A stretch of DNA of 64,000 bases from Cylicocyclus nassatus (Eukaryota > Nematoda > Chromadorea > Rhabditida > Strongylidae), in assembly GCA_958299035.1 (NCBI GenBank), contig CATQJL010000001.1, forward strand, positions 19,079,433 to 19,143,432. Reading direction: 5' to 3'. Shown here one piece after another: positions 35,741 to 48,019 of this stretch; position 1 is the first letter of the stretch, and every line of letters begins with the position of its first letter. The translations under genes were made by a program, and so were the position numbers. The notes under the pieces are model-generated. The model was not told where the DNA came from. It did no database searches and saw only the letters and a program-made list of their open reading frames with translations.

Positions 35741-37599
35741 TGAAGGTGGGGCATCTGAATATCTTTATATTAGATTGCTGGATAATTTCTGATACACTTT
35801 TTTTTCCAAAATTCCGAAAAGTTCCAGAATTTCTCTAGAATCTTCAAGGTTACTCTATATCTAGGCCATGGTGGGGCGCACACAACAGTGTGGCTGATGC
35901 CGCAAATGCACAACTAGCCAGCAACTTCATGACAATTCTATAAGTACACTCATAATTGTCATTTTTTCTTTGCTTTTCTTCTCTGCGTCTAATTGTTTTT
36001 TCTCTCCCATAATTTTTAGCATATCTTCGCATCGTCTCTTTTATAATATCACTTTGATACCGCTACCACTCCAAGAACAAGCGGTGAAAAACAACTCAGA
36101 AAAATCAAAAATTTGTCGAAAATCTTTAATATTGTGTGCATCGCGTAGGATTTGGTAGGGAAAAGTTGAAAATAACTTTGCAAATTCTTAAAGATTGTTT
36201 TTCATGTCAAAATGCCAATGTGCGCTGACATGGCGCAACATGTAGCTTATGTGATCGTGTGCGGATATAATTGTGCCATCCCCTATGTTTGCTAAAAACC
36301 TATGGACTATACCCTGCCCGACTATCACATCGCCCTGTCTCTTTCCAATCACTTGGAAAAATGTCAATCTGCTGACAGGAATATCCATAAAATGTATTCC
36401 CACCGATAAAGTGTGTGTTTTGGCATGGACGCCGGATCTGACAGTACCGGCGAATAGCCTTTGCACTCCGCCAACACTCCTTAAACATAAGAATTTTCGA
36501 AAAAAAGTGTAATAGAAATTATCCGCCAGCCTAATACTTACTAAGTAATTAAGTATAAAGATTAAACGCCGTGGTGACTTCATTATCTGCCAAGCGCCTC
36601 TGCATGCCAACTTATAAACATTTTCTTGGTGAAAAAAAGAACCATAATCTAAGTACAATCAAATTTTACGGTCTTATTAGCGTTCAAATAGAGCAGTGTT
36701 AAGTAAGAATGTTTCGAACAGAAGGCAGTGTGTAAATGAAGTGCTTCGATAATCAAGGTTGAACCATTTTAACTATTTTGACGAATTTCGTTCTAATTAT
36801 TCATTTAAATTTTCAAGTTACACTTATAGCTCGACGTCCAGATGCGCTCGGCAGATAACGAAGACAGATTTGTAACCAGCGTTCGATGCTCTTTATATTC
36901 GCGTCAATATCATGTGAAAAGGGGTACTTCGATCAAATGAACCTCCCTTGTTAGTGTAATGGCTTGAAATAGAATATTGTTAAACGGATATAAGAAAGGG
37001 ACTGACGCTTTGAACGGCAGAGAGGGAATGGCTTTGTACGACGATTTGTCTGATACATATGGATGAAGGCTAGATTTGGCTTCGCTTGTTTCTAGTCGCA
37101 ACATCATGATGAATCTACCATTTTACCTGCATGAATTCGCGAAGCTAAAAGCTACAACGTACGAAGGACGTAGGAAGTCGTATGGATAGGTGGTTGAAGG
37201 AACGGGTTCATATTATCCACTTTTGCTAGAAAAAATCAATGTTTGCTATGATCGGATAATGTGGAAAAGCACTGGATATTCATCGAGGCTTACGTAACTA
37301 TAACTTCATGTAGTGTCACTGTGATGAAACAATGTGAAAATTTGCGCTGATAAACTGTGCGCTTTGTATGCTCCACTCCTTAGCAGCGCAAACTTTCATA
37401 TTGTTATCTGGAATTTGATTTTCGATTCTATATATGTCAGCAAAAAATTAAAAAATGTATTGCATATGGAATGCATCTAAATTTAACAAAATCCATGAAA
37501 ACCGCTTTGCTCCCATCGCCATACAGCGAAAAATTTCTTTACCGTTAAGAAAAACTCAAGCTTTTCGTTGCCTCTGCAGTAGTAAAAGATTTTTTGGCA
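35741..37599. other. No supported gene; one 156-codon open frame
   Basis: The minus-strand frame 36188-36658 is open for 156 codons. Its middle (HFMDIPVSRLTFFQVIGKRQ, then DVIVGQGIVHRFLANIGDG) looks more protein-like than its neighbours, but I do not recognise it and see no clear splice sites or signal peptide. The opposite strand is open for 79 codons over the same place (36273-36512). It could be a chance frame, or the antisense of a real exon. The rest holds no repeat ends I can name. Confidence 0.3.
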
Positions 37600-37905
37600 C
37601 TCAAAGTCCCTGATTCCAATTTTCTTGGACTGCGTCTTCGTCGCATATCTCGTCTTCTAGCTTGCCATCTGCAAAAATGCGATTCCTAAATTTTTGACGG
37701 ATGTGGTCTTCCTTGTCGGTGCTCCCTTTTGGATAATCCCAAGCTTGTAATCTCACTTCCATGTGCTCCATCTCCAGGGTGTTCACCTCAAAACCATTGT
37801 TCCAGCTGGGTTCCACATCTGCGTGTTCATCTCCAGCTCTTTCCTGTTTCTTGCCATTAACAGCACATCATCATCGTATATGAGTGCCCAGGGGGTTGGG
37901 TTGAT
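37600..37905 (-). pseudogene. Fragment of a second RTE-like reverse transcriptase
   Basis: Minus-strand reading from about 37905 gives PWALIYDDDVLLMARNRKEL and EMNTQMWN, the YxDD active-site region of RT (family pattern YADDVLLMA; here the residue after Y is D). After a frameshift, FADGKLEDEICDEDAV continues with the region that follows about 60 residues later in such enzymes. Only this ~300-base piece is kept. Wording differs clearly from the copies at 34360 and 53667, so it is a different lineage. Confidence 0.75.
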
Positions 37906-39076
37906 TGATGTATAAAACTCCTAACTATCTCCTTTTTCTGCAAAATCAAGCTCTTATGCGCATACGTAATTTGAATGAAAAAATCTGCACATTCGGAACT
38001 CCCACTGAGCTCTTTTGCTAACTGAGCTCATATCATTTACGTTACCCCCATCCTGGGGCGCATCCTTACGACAGAGAGTGCACTAGGTTTTAGAAAACAC
38101 ATCTGTAAACATTTACCCCACTCATTTTGAAGAATTCGTAGGCCATGTGCGCCAGTCATTGAACGAGAACGAGCTTAGATAAGCTGCCCTAGCAGCTAAT
38201 ATCAAGTTTTTCATTAGACAAGAACTGCTAAAACGAGTAAGAGGCGTGGGCCAGCGCACCCGCTAAGACAGGTGCGAAAAGCTTCGCATGTGACTTTGTA
38301 CTTAACATTCGCTTTTCCCTTTTATTTTCCACTAGGAAAATTTGTTTCACTAATTTAGATTCTTCAGTGTTTACCAACAAAAAAAGGTTGTAGTGTCAAA
38401 CAACTTAAAGCATTTCACAATTAGTTCTGACGCATGGGCATACTGACACATGATCTCTCAAACTGCAAAAATTTGCGTTGCTGGTTGCGAGATTATTGTT
38501 TATAAGCAATAGCTCCGAAAGGGCACGACAACTTTATGTGCAAATTCCAATTCGGAATACCAATTGTTAGTGATGGATAACTTGCAGAAATCAAAAAAGT
38601 TGAGTTTTTTTTTGTTGAAACGTGACTAAATGTCATCGTTGTAGTAAAACTGTGACACATAGTTTCGCGTATTATTCCGGACAAGTCTAAAGAAATGAAA
38701 ATTTTGAAAATTTGCAATTTGCAACTCCTGATTTGCAGCAATGCATGAACTGGTTCTCGGCGTCGTCCATGAGGCAACCATATAAAACTTGGATCGTCTT
38801 CTTAGCGAATCATGAGCTCTCAAATTTACTCCGCTTGCTGTAACGGTTATGAGCTATGGTTATGAGCTCTCAAATTTACTCCGCTTGCTGTAACGGTTAC
38901 GCCGTATGGATAGAAAACAGGCTGTAAGATCACGTGATAAAGGGCGTAATAAAAATGATTGTGACCCGATATTTGTCGCTGTTTTTTGTGGACTTTGAAG
39001 ATGCCTTTTCATTTTGGCTTTCTCTCCACGTGGAGAAGTGGGAGCATTAATGCAGTTCTTTCTCGACAGCGAAACA
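37906..39076. other. No gene; a 38-base direct repeat
   Basis: ATGAGCTCTCAAATTTACTC and the next 18 bases occur at 38812-38849 and again, identical, at 38862-38899, 50 bases apart. This is a local tandem duplication. Nothing else is supported in the stretch. Confidence 0.6.
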
Positions 39077-40182
39077 GCTAGGCGGGGGGGGGACTTTTCA
39101 TACGATCGGATACTTCGCACCTAGCCTTCGCACCTACCTCACACCTACATCGCGCCTCTCCATCCATGTAATGAGTAGGATTCTCCACTACGCCTAGGTG
39201 AGGGGAGGGGGAGGGGGACTTTATATACGAATGCTCCCCGATCACTTTGACCTTCTAGCGTATGCTATGGTGCTGGTAATAGGTCCAGTTATCGATTAAA
39301 ATGGACTAAAATGAAACGTTTATTATCAAAAATGCGTCAATTAAAAATATCTTGATTTTATCTGTTGTATAAAGCTTATCGGGTTGAAAAAGCGTATCAT
39401 AGTAAAGATCGTCAGGTCACAGCGAATTCATTTTCGCAAACAACTGGCACAATTGTGGTAATGAATAGTTCGCTTTATCGAGTCGCATACCCTCCCTCCA
39501 ATGGGTATAGATATGTCAAGTTTTTATTGCCAGATGGGCAGCATATAGCACATATTTAGTGTTTTATGAAGTCCTAGAATTACTTGAAATTTCGAAAAAA
39601 GTATATTAGGGAATTTAGGGATTGTTCAGTCTCATCATCTTGAAATCGATTTCAAACAAAATTGATAAAGGTCAAAAACACATAAAAATGACCGTCTTCC
39701 CCCTCCAATATCCCCTATGGGAAGAGTAACACTTCCAGTTCATGCTGAAAGGTCGGAGAGGCATGTGACAATACTCAAACCAGTTCAAAACGTTTGCAAA
39801 AGAGACCGAATTATGTCGACATAAATACTAAAAAATTTGGAAGTGGAACGATCATAGTGCTATTTTTCGCAGCAAAACACTTTTTGAATCCATACAGTAT
39901 TCAAGTTTTCTAAATTCATCCAAATTCGCGGTACTGCAAAGGCTAATCTAGACGTTTTTTTTTGGAATGGAGCCAGTAGGCCCAAACCTGGCATGGTGCC
40001 AGTTTTTACTGGATCGTTGCCAAAAGATGATGTGGAGGCATTCGTATGAAAAGTCCCCCTTCCCCCCCCCCCCTCTACAGTATACTAGGCACGGAGGTGC
40101 AAGACTTGACACTCAGCCGTAGGTGTTCACACCTCGCACCTCGGAATTGCTCATCGTATGAAAAGTCACTCACCCCAGCTAG
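39077..40182. mobile_element. 1.1-kb foldback/TIR element with C/G-run arms
   Basis: The left end GCTAGGCGGGGGGGGACTTT with TCATACGAT is mirrored by ATCGTATGAAAAGTCACTCA and CCCCAGCTAG at 40152-40182. A second inverted pair lies inside (GACTTTATATACGAATGCTC at 39216 against GCATTCGTATGAAAAGTCCC at 40038). The arms carry G and C homopolymers. The interior (39280-40010) has no transposase. Confidence 0.7.
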
Positions 40183-43053
40183 GCAGCAATGCTTTACGAT
40201 AGAAACTTTAACGAACTTTTCAGCTTGAAGAAAAGCCTACATTGTCCTGATTATTTGAGAGAAAAAGAACGCTGTTGTCATTGAAACGGACTTTTTTAAA
40301 GCGTTTTGATTACTTAGCAAGGCGCTATCGAGACTTAATTTTGCTAACCAATTAGACGCTGCAGACGCATGCCGCAAATAAAGCAAAGTTTGGGCTGTTT
40401 GAAGGTTTGTGACAATGAATATGGTACAGTAATTCATACTCAAGTGAGAAAATGCCGCAAATGATACAGTACATAGGGATTCGCTTCTAAAGAAGTGAAT
40501 AAAAATTATCTATTGACCACACTTTTAGGCTGGGATAACCATTATGAGTCAGCAATGATCGAGCTTGATGAATCCTACGCTTGACTTGCACCTCAAACCT
40601 CACCCACATTTCTAAAGATTTGACATTTGATTTTTCAGCCTTCTACAGAGCCTTCTACAGCTCATTTCTGGGTCCAAATTGAAAAAAAAGGCTTCAAAGC
40701 AGTGTCTTCAAAATTGGGATAGTGCGGGTTTCCACATATTTTATTAGAAAACCGTTTAAATAGGCGATCGCTCAATGCCGAATTGCAACGGTCCCAAGAT
40801 GTCTATCCGCTATCCAGCAAATTTCCTTATCGCATTTTAACGTGGCATGCGCAATGGCACGTAGATAGGTAGATATATTGTGTAGCGGTTATGCTTGCCA
40901 TGTCAAAACGCGTCCAACTTGCACAGAGGATGCACCTCGTCGAGCTGATAAGAAATTATTTTCGGATTTAAACTTCGACCACTTGAAAAGAAGTTTTTGG
41001 CGTTTGGAGCGTTAAGAGCGTTACAAATCGGCATCGGGTGGTCGCCTATTCAGGTGTAATGAACTTCGCGTTCCAGCAGCAGATGGCGCCGGCAGCAGTC
41101 ACTTATCATGAGCGCACATAAGGATATTTTATTGAGTATGCTCATGCTCTTCAACTCAAAAAAAAATCAGATATGCCTCAGAATCGTTTCCCATTTAGGC
41201 TGTACTCAATCACTGTTTAATTCAGTGCTGAAAAAAAGTGTAAAATCAACAACCCCATCACACGTTTCGGACCGCAGAATCGCGCACGGCGTAATAGGGG
41301 TGCTTCTAGTCGTTAAACGACAAAGAAACCTTATTTCGTAGTCTGTGTACTACGTCTGTAATCGCTGCATCTCAGATAAGCTCCATACCCTAAGTTCTGA
41401 GTAAATTCGAAGTGTTTGAATCTTGCCGGTTGAGAACTTTTTGTGCCTTTTTGAAAGACAGGAACAAGAATTCAACTTCTAACAGTATCCAAACGTATAT
41501 GTGTTGCACACAATACGCATCATTATCTGAACTACGGTTTTTCCCTTTGAAATCGAAGCAAAGAAAAGTTGCGACGTCGCACGCGTCTTCGCGTTGCCGC
41601 TCTTTGTTGCAACTCTTGTTCGATTTGTTTGCATATCTCCTAAACACTTCGAAGATATCGGTGGCACAGCTCCACAGAGTTGTTTGAAAAGTAGAAGTTC
41701 AGGCCTTTGACTTGATAAACTTGGACTAAAAGAAATCCTGTGAACCTTAAAAAAGTTCCTTCAAAGCAGTATGCTGCACCATGTGCAGCACCGGTCCGAA
41801 ACTTGTAATGAAAATCCGCAGCATATGGAATTCCAAATAGTGCAAAAACATCAGATTTTAAGATAAATGTAAGCACAATAGGCAACTTGATAAGCTAAAA
41901 AAGAATCTTGAAAGTGCTATGGTAAGAACAGAAAGTCACTTGAAAGTGCAAAAGTGCGATAGAGTAGAGACGATGAAGTACACATTAATCAAATGAGGAG
42001 GACAACCACAATATTGTTAATGAAGTGGGAAAAATTAATCAGAGAAATTAGTAATTTGAGCAAAAGTTTATGAATCTCGATTAAAGAGTCTTTTTTTGTC
42101 TCAGTGCAAGGCCTCCTTGTAAAACGATTGTGGATTAGATTTAGCGAAGAAAGGAAAATTAATAAGACTAACTTTTGCCAAGGATTTGACGCAAAAATGC
42201 AAGGCTAAGTACGCGGTCTTGAAAGACTAGAATTGTTTGACTTGTATGCTTTGCGATTGTCGCCGGTAGGAATTTTGCGAAATTGCAGAAAATCATGATC
42301 CTTAAATCTCAGTGCGCTTGTCTCACAAGGAAAGAAAGGTTAGTCGAAAGGCCTTTCTGTATGAAATGTCTGGCTTGAAGGATGAAACACTGATTCCGAA
42401 TGTACCTTTCTTATCCATTGCGGGCTTCTGAGCAAGGAGATTCGGAGGTTTTTATCGGCAAAAATTCAATGCAGGAACAGCGTAACATCAGTCATTGGCT
42501 CCTCCTAAGTGGCAGAATCAAGTAGATATGTTAAAATAAAGAATATTCTATGCAAAGAGTGACTCGAAAATTACTCGAGCCGTAGGGAAAATGTTACGCC
42601 TCATTTAACTTAACTGCACATGCAAATTTTCGGTCATAAAAATCTTCATAACTCCTCACGGACCTGGAGCAGATAAAGACGATAGATTTAAAGTCAGCTT
42701 TTTATATCCCTCAAGGCAATACCCGTCGTATATCAGAAGGCCACTATAACCAACTTTCTTTCCCTGTCAGACTCTTCTGGCATGATCACCATAAATAACA
42801 CTTTCATTTTCTTGGGCTCGATTTTTTTTATCAAACCTGGTAATGCATTTTTTGGTTTTAGTTTGACTAAAGAACCTCATCAAAAATGAGTTAGAGGTTG
42901 ATTATATGATTATATGATTTTTAATGCTGTTGAAATATTTTCAAGCAAAGATACTGTTGGAGGGAACAATAATTTGCAGTATCATCGCTGCCGAATCATT
43001 TGCATTTCGTCACTATTCAGCCCTACCTTGTGGGAAAGACAATCTTCGGCGTT
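40183..43053. other. Quiet stretch, no supported gene
   Basis: About 2.9 kb without TIR elements or retroelement motifs that I could find. Frames at 41412-41687 (plus) and 41390-41885 (minus) overlap and show no motif. Exons could be hidden here; none is supported. Confidence 0.35.
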
Positions 43054-43872
43054 ATTCCACATTAGTTGACCCAAAAAATGAAAATCGTGAATTTCGCTAA
43101 AACTTTCGTCTAGGGATGTTATTTGGTACGCTTAAGACGAATTTGATGTTTATTTCGTGCGAAGCGCCATCCGTTGGAGTTACGGTAGGATCACGGTAGG
43201 TGGTTAAAATCATTCGTCTAGAGGGTTATTCGGCCCGCTGATGCTGAATATCACATTGCTTCTGTGCCGTAGCGTCATTTTCTCAGGTTACGGTGGGTAT
43301 ACGGTATATGTACGGTATATAGGGTCAAAACCTCAAAGTCCGCTGTAACTTCGCACAGAGGGCTTATTCGACATGCTGATCAGGAATGTCACACTTTCTC
43401 AGCATGAAAACGTCTCCCTGCATGGTTACGATAGGTTTACGGTAAAGGTCAAAATCACAAATCGGCAAATGTATCTTTTCCTGTGCTTCGCTTAGGCAAA
43501 AGCCGCAGCAGAGTGTGTAGCGCGCGGTGGTCATGTGTGCAAAGCTTCACGATCGTCCGAATCGCCGTACACTCGTTTCAGGCAGAGCTATGTTTTACAC
43601 CCGTCACCGTGTAGCTACCGTAATCCCAGAAAATGACGCTACGGTTTGGGACCAATGTGATATTTGGCATCAGCGGGCCGAATAACCCCTCTGGGCCAAG
43701 TTTTGGGCGAATCCGTGATTCACCCTGTACCGTAGTCCTACCGTAACTCTACAGGATGGCGCTTTCGCACGAAATAAACATCATATTCATGTTCAGCATG
43801 CCAAAAAACCCCTTTAGACGAAGTTTTAGCGAAATTACGATTTCCATTTTCTGGGTCAACTAATGTGGAATA
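43054..43872. mobile_element. ~820-base foldback element with TACGGTA words
   Basis: ATTCCACATTAGTTGACCCA with AAAAATGAAAATCGTGAATT at the left is mirrored at 43830-43872. Further inward GTCATTTTCTCAGGTTACGG mirrors CCGTAATCCCAGAAAATGAC. Many TACGGTA / TACCGTA words lie inside (43180-43330 and 43435 on one arm, 43615-43750 on the other). These words are common in the CAGGGTGTCCC elements too. No transposase. Confidence 0.8.
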
Positions 43873-45632
43873 GTATCGAATCTTCTTCTCTTCCCTCATC
43901 AAATTCTGATTTGAAAATTTGGCTGTAGTATACTACTTCATTTGATGATGTAAACGGAGTTTGGAAAACCAAAAGTTAGAGAAAGTACGCTTGCTGTCGG
44001 TAAGTTTGCTGCTTTTTCAACTGCAAATTAGGAGTTAAAGGCAGTGTCTCACCAAAGTTGGGGTCGCCCTATCTTCACCTATTATATTATAGGGACGTCT
44101 AAACAGGCTATTGCAACAAGTTCTACTTTAGTAACGATAGTTCTGTTGAATCACGATTGTAGGAACTGGAACGAAATTGTGCATGCCTCAAGTTTTGCTT
44201 ATGTAATCTGATATTCAAATCAAAGAATCTACGTTGACTTTGTTGCTGTTCCATATTGAATATTTTCTTTGTCCCATTAATAGCAGCGAGACACAAGTGC
44301 CGATTTCAGTTTTTTCAAATATCTTGGTGCTAAAAGTGTTATAGTAATCAGAAAGGACGAAGGTTTATTTATTAAAATGAAAGTTTGTGGTTTTTGGCTT
44401 TGAAAGCAGTAGGGACAGTACTGTAGAATAGTGAGTTCGTCGAAAAGCCACTGATGTAGTTTCTGTGAATTTTGGCGAACACAAAAGCTCAATGTTTTCA
44501 AGGTAATTTTGCTTATTAATGTACTCAGTGAAAAGAACGGTTTCGCTTTCACATGAACTTTGACGATGTATCAAACGCCGATGGGTAGATCGAAACATAT
44601 AAAAGGGAAGATGCTAAACAACTTCATTCCTTGTGCACATTTGACATACTTCTATTTTAGCCAAACTCTTATTGAAATCTTAAATTTTTTTTATTACATA
44701 CGCTTTCTGAAATAACTCAGCATGATGCTCTCATTTTTCAAGGTTCATTTCACATACAAACAGATTGGTGTGCATGCCAGCGGACTTCCATGAGAGCATC
44801 TTCCACGACTTTTTAGAGCAAAAAAAATTTGAAAATCACTAAGATGCTTTGTTCTTTCCAAATTCATATTCCATAATTACTATTAGCTGCGCAAGTGCTA
44901 TAGTGTAAAGGGAATAGCAATAAGGAAGCCTGTTGGGCATCGCGAAACCACCTTTTTGCCTGTGTAAGTGCTTCATAGCCCCGTGTGATCGATCCCGATC
45001 TCAAAGTTATTGCAGCGTATTTAGGCAACAAGGATGTTAATTGCTATTGCAAACCAGTGCTCGATGCTCGAAAATCTTGCGTAAATGCTAAGATTTCTTT
45101 CCAAGAGATTTCATAAGCTGTGCGTCCACCTAATACGATAAAGGGTTGGAGGGCAACTGCCTGTAAAAATCGTTTTTGCCCTATTTGCAAATTTTGCGAA
45201 TATCAAAATTACGAAACCCGGTGCAAAACTGTTTCAAAACTATAATTACCAAACTTCTCTAGAACTTAGAAATAGGCCGAGGTATGAAAACAACTTGATT
45301 TATTCTTGATGGCAAGAAAAGTGATGTTTGGAAGTTCAAAATGTTAAGCACTTCAGAAAGCAAATGCCTCGTAAGCGATTTTCGATTGATTAGATTTGAA
45401 ATGGAAAATGGATGCAAAGATGTTAGAGCAACATTTTTCTGCTTCTAATCTTTGGTGAGCACCTAGCAGACAAGCCATCCCTAACTAAAGCGCTACAAAA
45501 ATTGCACTACTGTGCTAGAGTGTGGTGCTTGGAAGTAGATTTGTCGCATTGTATTTGATTGATAACTTGTTGCTATTAACAGCTCGGCACCATTTATAAG
45601 CAGTAAATAAAATCTCTCAGATTCCGACTTTC
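43873..45632. other. No gene seen
   Basis: No repeat ends or coding segment supported. The two overlapping minus-strand frames at 44277-44598 show no motif. Confidence 0.38.
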
Positions 45633-45989
45633 TTGAGTTCAGTCGCCAGAGATCTGAACCAAGATCCCTCACCAGGGTGGCAAATGTTAAGGTGAAGATT
45701 CATGAGGAAAAAGCAAAGGGTATCCTTCTATGAAGCGATTGTAGGTACGCATCGCTTGCTGAATTGGCATCTTGTCAACCTCGTAAAGCACGTGTTTTTT
45801 TTTCAACGAGCTTATCAACGGAGTGGATAGAAGCTAACATATCAAGACCGTGGTCTGCAGTGCGCATCCTCTACAATTAGGTGAAAAGACAATATCGTAT
45901 TTACCCCTTTGCTTTTTCCTCATGGATCTTCACCTTAACATTTGCCATCCTGGTGAGGCTTGGTTCAGATTTCTGACGACTGAACTCAA
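45633..45989. repeat. Inverted repeat with ~95-base arms
   Basis: TTGAGTTCAGTCGCCAGAGA, TCTGAACCAAG, CACCAGGGTGGCAAATGTTA and AGGTGAAGAT are mirrored in order at about 45895-45989 (ATCTTCACCTTAACATTTGC and so on), around a ~170-base centre. The plus frame 45850-46182 runs through the right arm and is not a gene. Confidence 0.85.
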
Positions 45990-46105
45990 AATTCGGAAAG
46001 CTTCTTCATATGCGTGTATTAAGTACGCCACTCCACTCAACCTACAACTGGCAAGCGGAGGCCTTAATCCAAACCGGTGGCTGGTAGATGAATTAGTAAT
46101 GTCTA

Positions 46106-46506
46106 CTCAGATAATCGCCGAGCGCAGGCGGTCCGCAAACTCGCGTTTTTCTACAAGCGGTAGGCCAAATTTTGGGGCGTAGACAAACTCAGAGAGCGAT
46201 ATAATCCCTCTACTGTCGCATATTCTGCCAGCGGGCAGCAATACAGAATTTTCTACGAGGCTCGTCGAATAATTTCTTCAGGCAAGGCTCTGGCTTTATT
46301 GCGTCTGACTTTTGTCACGCAGTTTCGGGCGTACGCCAAGCAAAAGTAACACTCTATAGGCAGAAATGTCATCGTTGGTTACGTTACCCAAGTACGAAAT
46401 ACTTTCTATCAATGGAAGGTATCTACGGGCTGTGCGGTCCTTCACAAAGGACCGTGCGGCCCCCAACAATTTTGCGCTAAAAAACGAGGAGAAGGAGTTA
46501 TCTCAG
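46106..46506. mobile_element. CTCAGATAAT-ended element, diverged copy
   Basis: It starts CTCAGATAATCGCCGAGCGC, passes CAGCGGGCAGCAATACAGAA, an inverted CTCTATAGGCAGAAATGTCA block and GGAAGGTATCTACGG, and ends near GTTATCTCAG. Same order as 27535-28109 but reversed and more decayed. No transposase. Confidence 0.65.
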
Positions 46507-46920
46507 CACAAATTCTGCTCGTGAAATAAAGCAGGTTCATAGATTTTATGTCCCCACTGTTCCAAATTTCATTGAGTTTAGAATTTGCAAATAAAAGATA
46601 GTTTAAATTCTAGTACTTTCCTTTACCGCTTTTATCTCCGCGACAGAAGCGTAATTTAAAAAGCCATTTAGGCTTGCTAAAGCTCATAATCTCATTATTT
46701 CACTTTCTATCTCCTATCTTGCCAATATATGCAAAAAAGTCTCAATGTATCAAAATACTGCTAATTTGCGTAGAAATCGTGGAACTGTGTTTTTTTTTTC
46801 AAAAAGAAGTGATGAAATTCTTGATTCCAAACTGCCGGATAAAGCGAATCTAATGTCTGTCAAAGTCTGTTATGATTCTTTGAACTTGCCATTTATTTGA
46901 TAAATTATATGCTGTATGAT

Positions 46921-46935
46921 TAAATTTTTTTCAGC
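46921..46935 (+). promoter_or_regulatory. Splice acceptor just before the start codon (possible trans-splice site)
   Basis: AAATTTTTTTCAG ends at 46934, one base before the ATG at 46936. It fits the nematode 3' splice consensus TTTTCAG. An acceptor this close to an ATG, with no upstream coding exon visible, is typical of spliced-leader addition. An ordinary cis-intron from an upstream 5'UTR exon is the alternative. Confidence 0.55.
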
Positions 46936-47441
46936 ATGATGTTTATCTTCAAACTCTTTCTCATGGCGCTCTTGGCGTCTGCTCTTGAAGGAAAAGGGGA
47001 TGGAGAAGATCAAAGCAAAGGAGAAAATTTCAGAAAGAATATTCTTTTAAGCCTAAGACCAAGCGCAGACGTTTCTAAAAAAATATCGGGAGTAGGCGAT
47101 CGAAGCGAAGGAGACGATGTCAGAAAGATTATCTATAAACAGTTTCATGATAGTCTAGAATCAAGCGGAAATGTTTCCATACCCAAAAACTCGGTAATAG
47201 GCTTATCCTTTCTTGGAGATTTCTTTATAGAATTTTTGCTTTTCAGCCTCTATTTGAGTTTCTCAAAGCATGTGTTACCAACCAGCAGGGAATGCCAGTG
47301 CCAAACCAAGAAAAAGAAGAAGAAAAGGGTTCAAAGAAAAAAGAAAAACCTGCCTCCCCTAGTGGTAAGGCACCAGAAAATAAAGAAAAAGAACGTGATC
47401 CAGGAGAATCTGTCTCCTCTGACAGTGCGGCAGCAAAATAA
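46936..47441 (+). CDS. Candidate secreted protein gene, two exons with a 53-bp intron
   Basis: Model: exon 46936-47193, intron 47194-47246 (GTAATA...TTTTTGCTTTTCAG, phase 0), exon 47247-47441; about 150 residues. The start directly follows a TTTTTTTCAG acceptor. The N-terminus MMFIFKLFLMALLASALEG looks like a signal peptide. Two ~34-residue repeats follow (QSKGENFRKNIL and RSEGDDVRKIIY). The second exon encodes FEFLKACVTNQQ and then a K/E/S/P-rich tail ending SDSAAAK. Ignoring the intron keeps the frame open to 47472, but the tail then becomes a less natural K/Q run. After the TAA at 47439 the same frame stays open (GGEEDYDSVIRKLELHFKLF). A second intron from GTAAGG near 47373 to AACAG at 47445 would join that part in frame and remove the stop, so the 3' end is uncertain. 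I do not recognise the family. Confidence 0.5.
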
Positions 47442-48019
47442 ACAGGAGGCGAAGAAGATTACGATTCAGTAATCCGAAAGCTTGAACTCCATTTTAAGCT
47501 TTTCTCGGATAAAGTGTTGTTGGCCCCAACTATGCAACTCTACTGTACGAAGCTAACATTTCGGCATATTCGAGCTGTAACAAAACCTTATGCAATCAAA
47601 TTGATCTTCATTTACCATTGCTCTCCGGTGCAAAACATAATTTTTAGGTTGAGAGTCAAGAGTAGAATGCTAAACTAAGAGGTTATACTGTTGGTTCATG
47701 CGAATTGTTCTGAGTTAGGATTAAAAAGTGACAACACACCGTTCCCAAGCCCTTAGGCTCTCGCTCGAAATCATTCGCTGCAACTTCTTGCTGATGGCAA
47801 AAAGATCATTGCAAAGATAATTTATTTCAAGGACTTGGGGGGCTTTTTTCCCGTCAAGTCAAGCAACGTGAAACACTTCTTAACAATCCTGCTTCACGTC
47901 GTAGTCGAACAAGAAAAGCACAATGTTTGCAAACAAATAATCCAACTCATTCTCATCTTCGGCGTGTTTACTATAAATTACTGCAAGGTCATTTTGAGGC
48001 AAGATAGGCTCAAACGAAG
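47442..48019. other. Possible 3' exon or UTR of the preceding gene
   Basis: The frame after 47441 is open for more than 70 codons and begins protein-like, so coding may continue to about 47530-47680. Beyond that nothing is supported up to the transposon at 48020. Confidence 0.3.

Noticed and set aside
40880..40935. GTGTAGCGGTTATGCTTGCC looks like a tRNA A-box
   Set aside because: No B-box (GGTTCGANTCC) or acceptor-stem pairing follows within tRNA distance.
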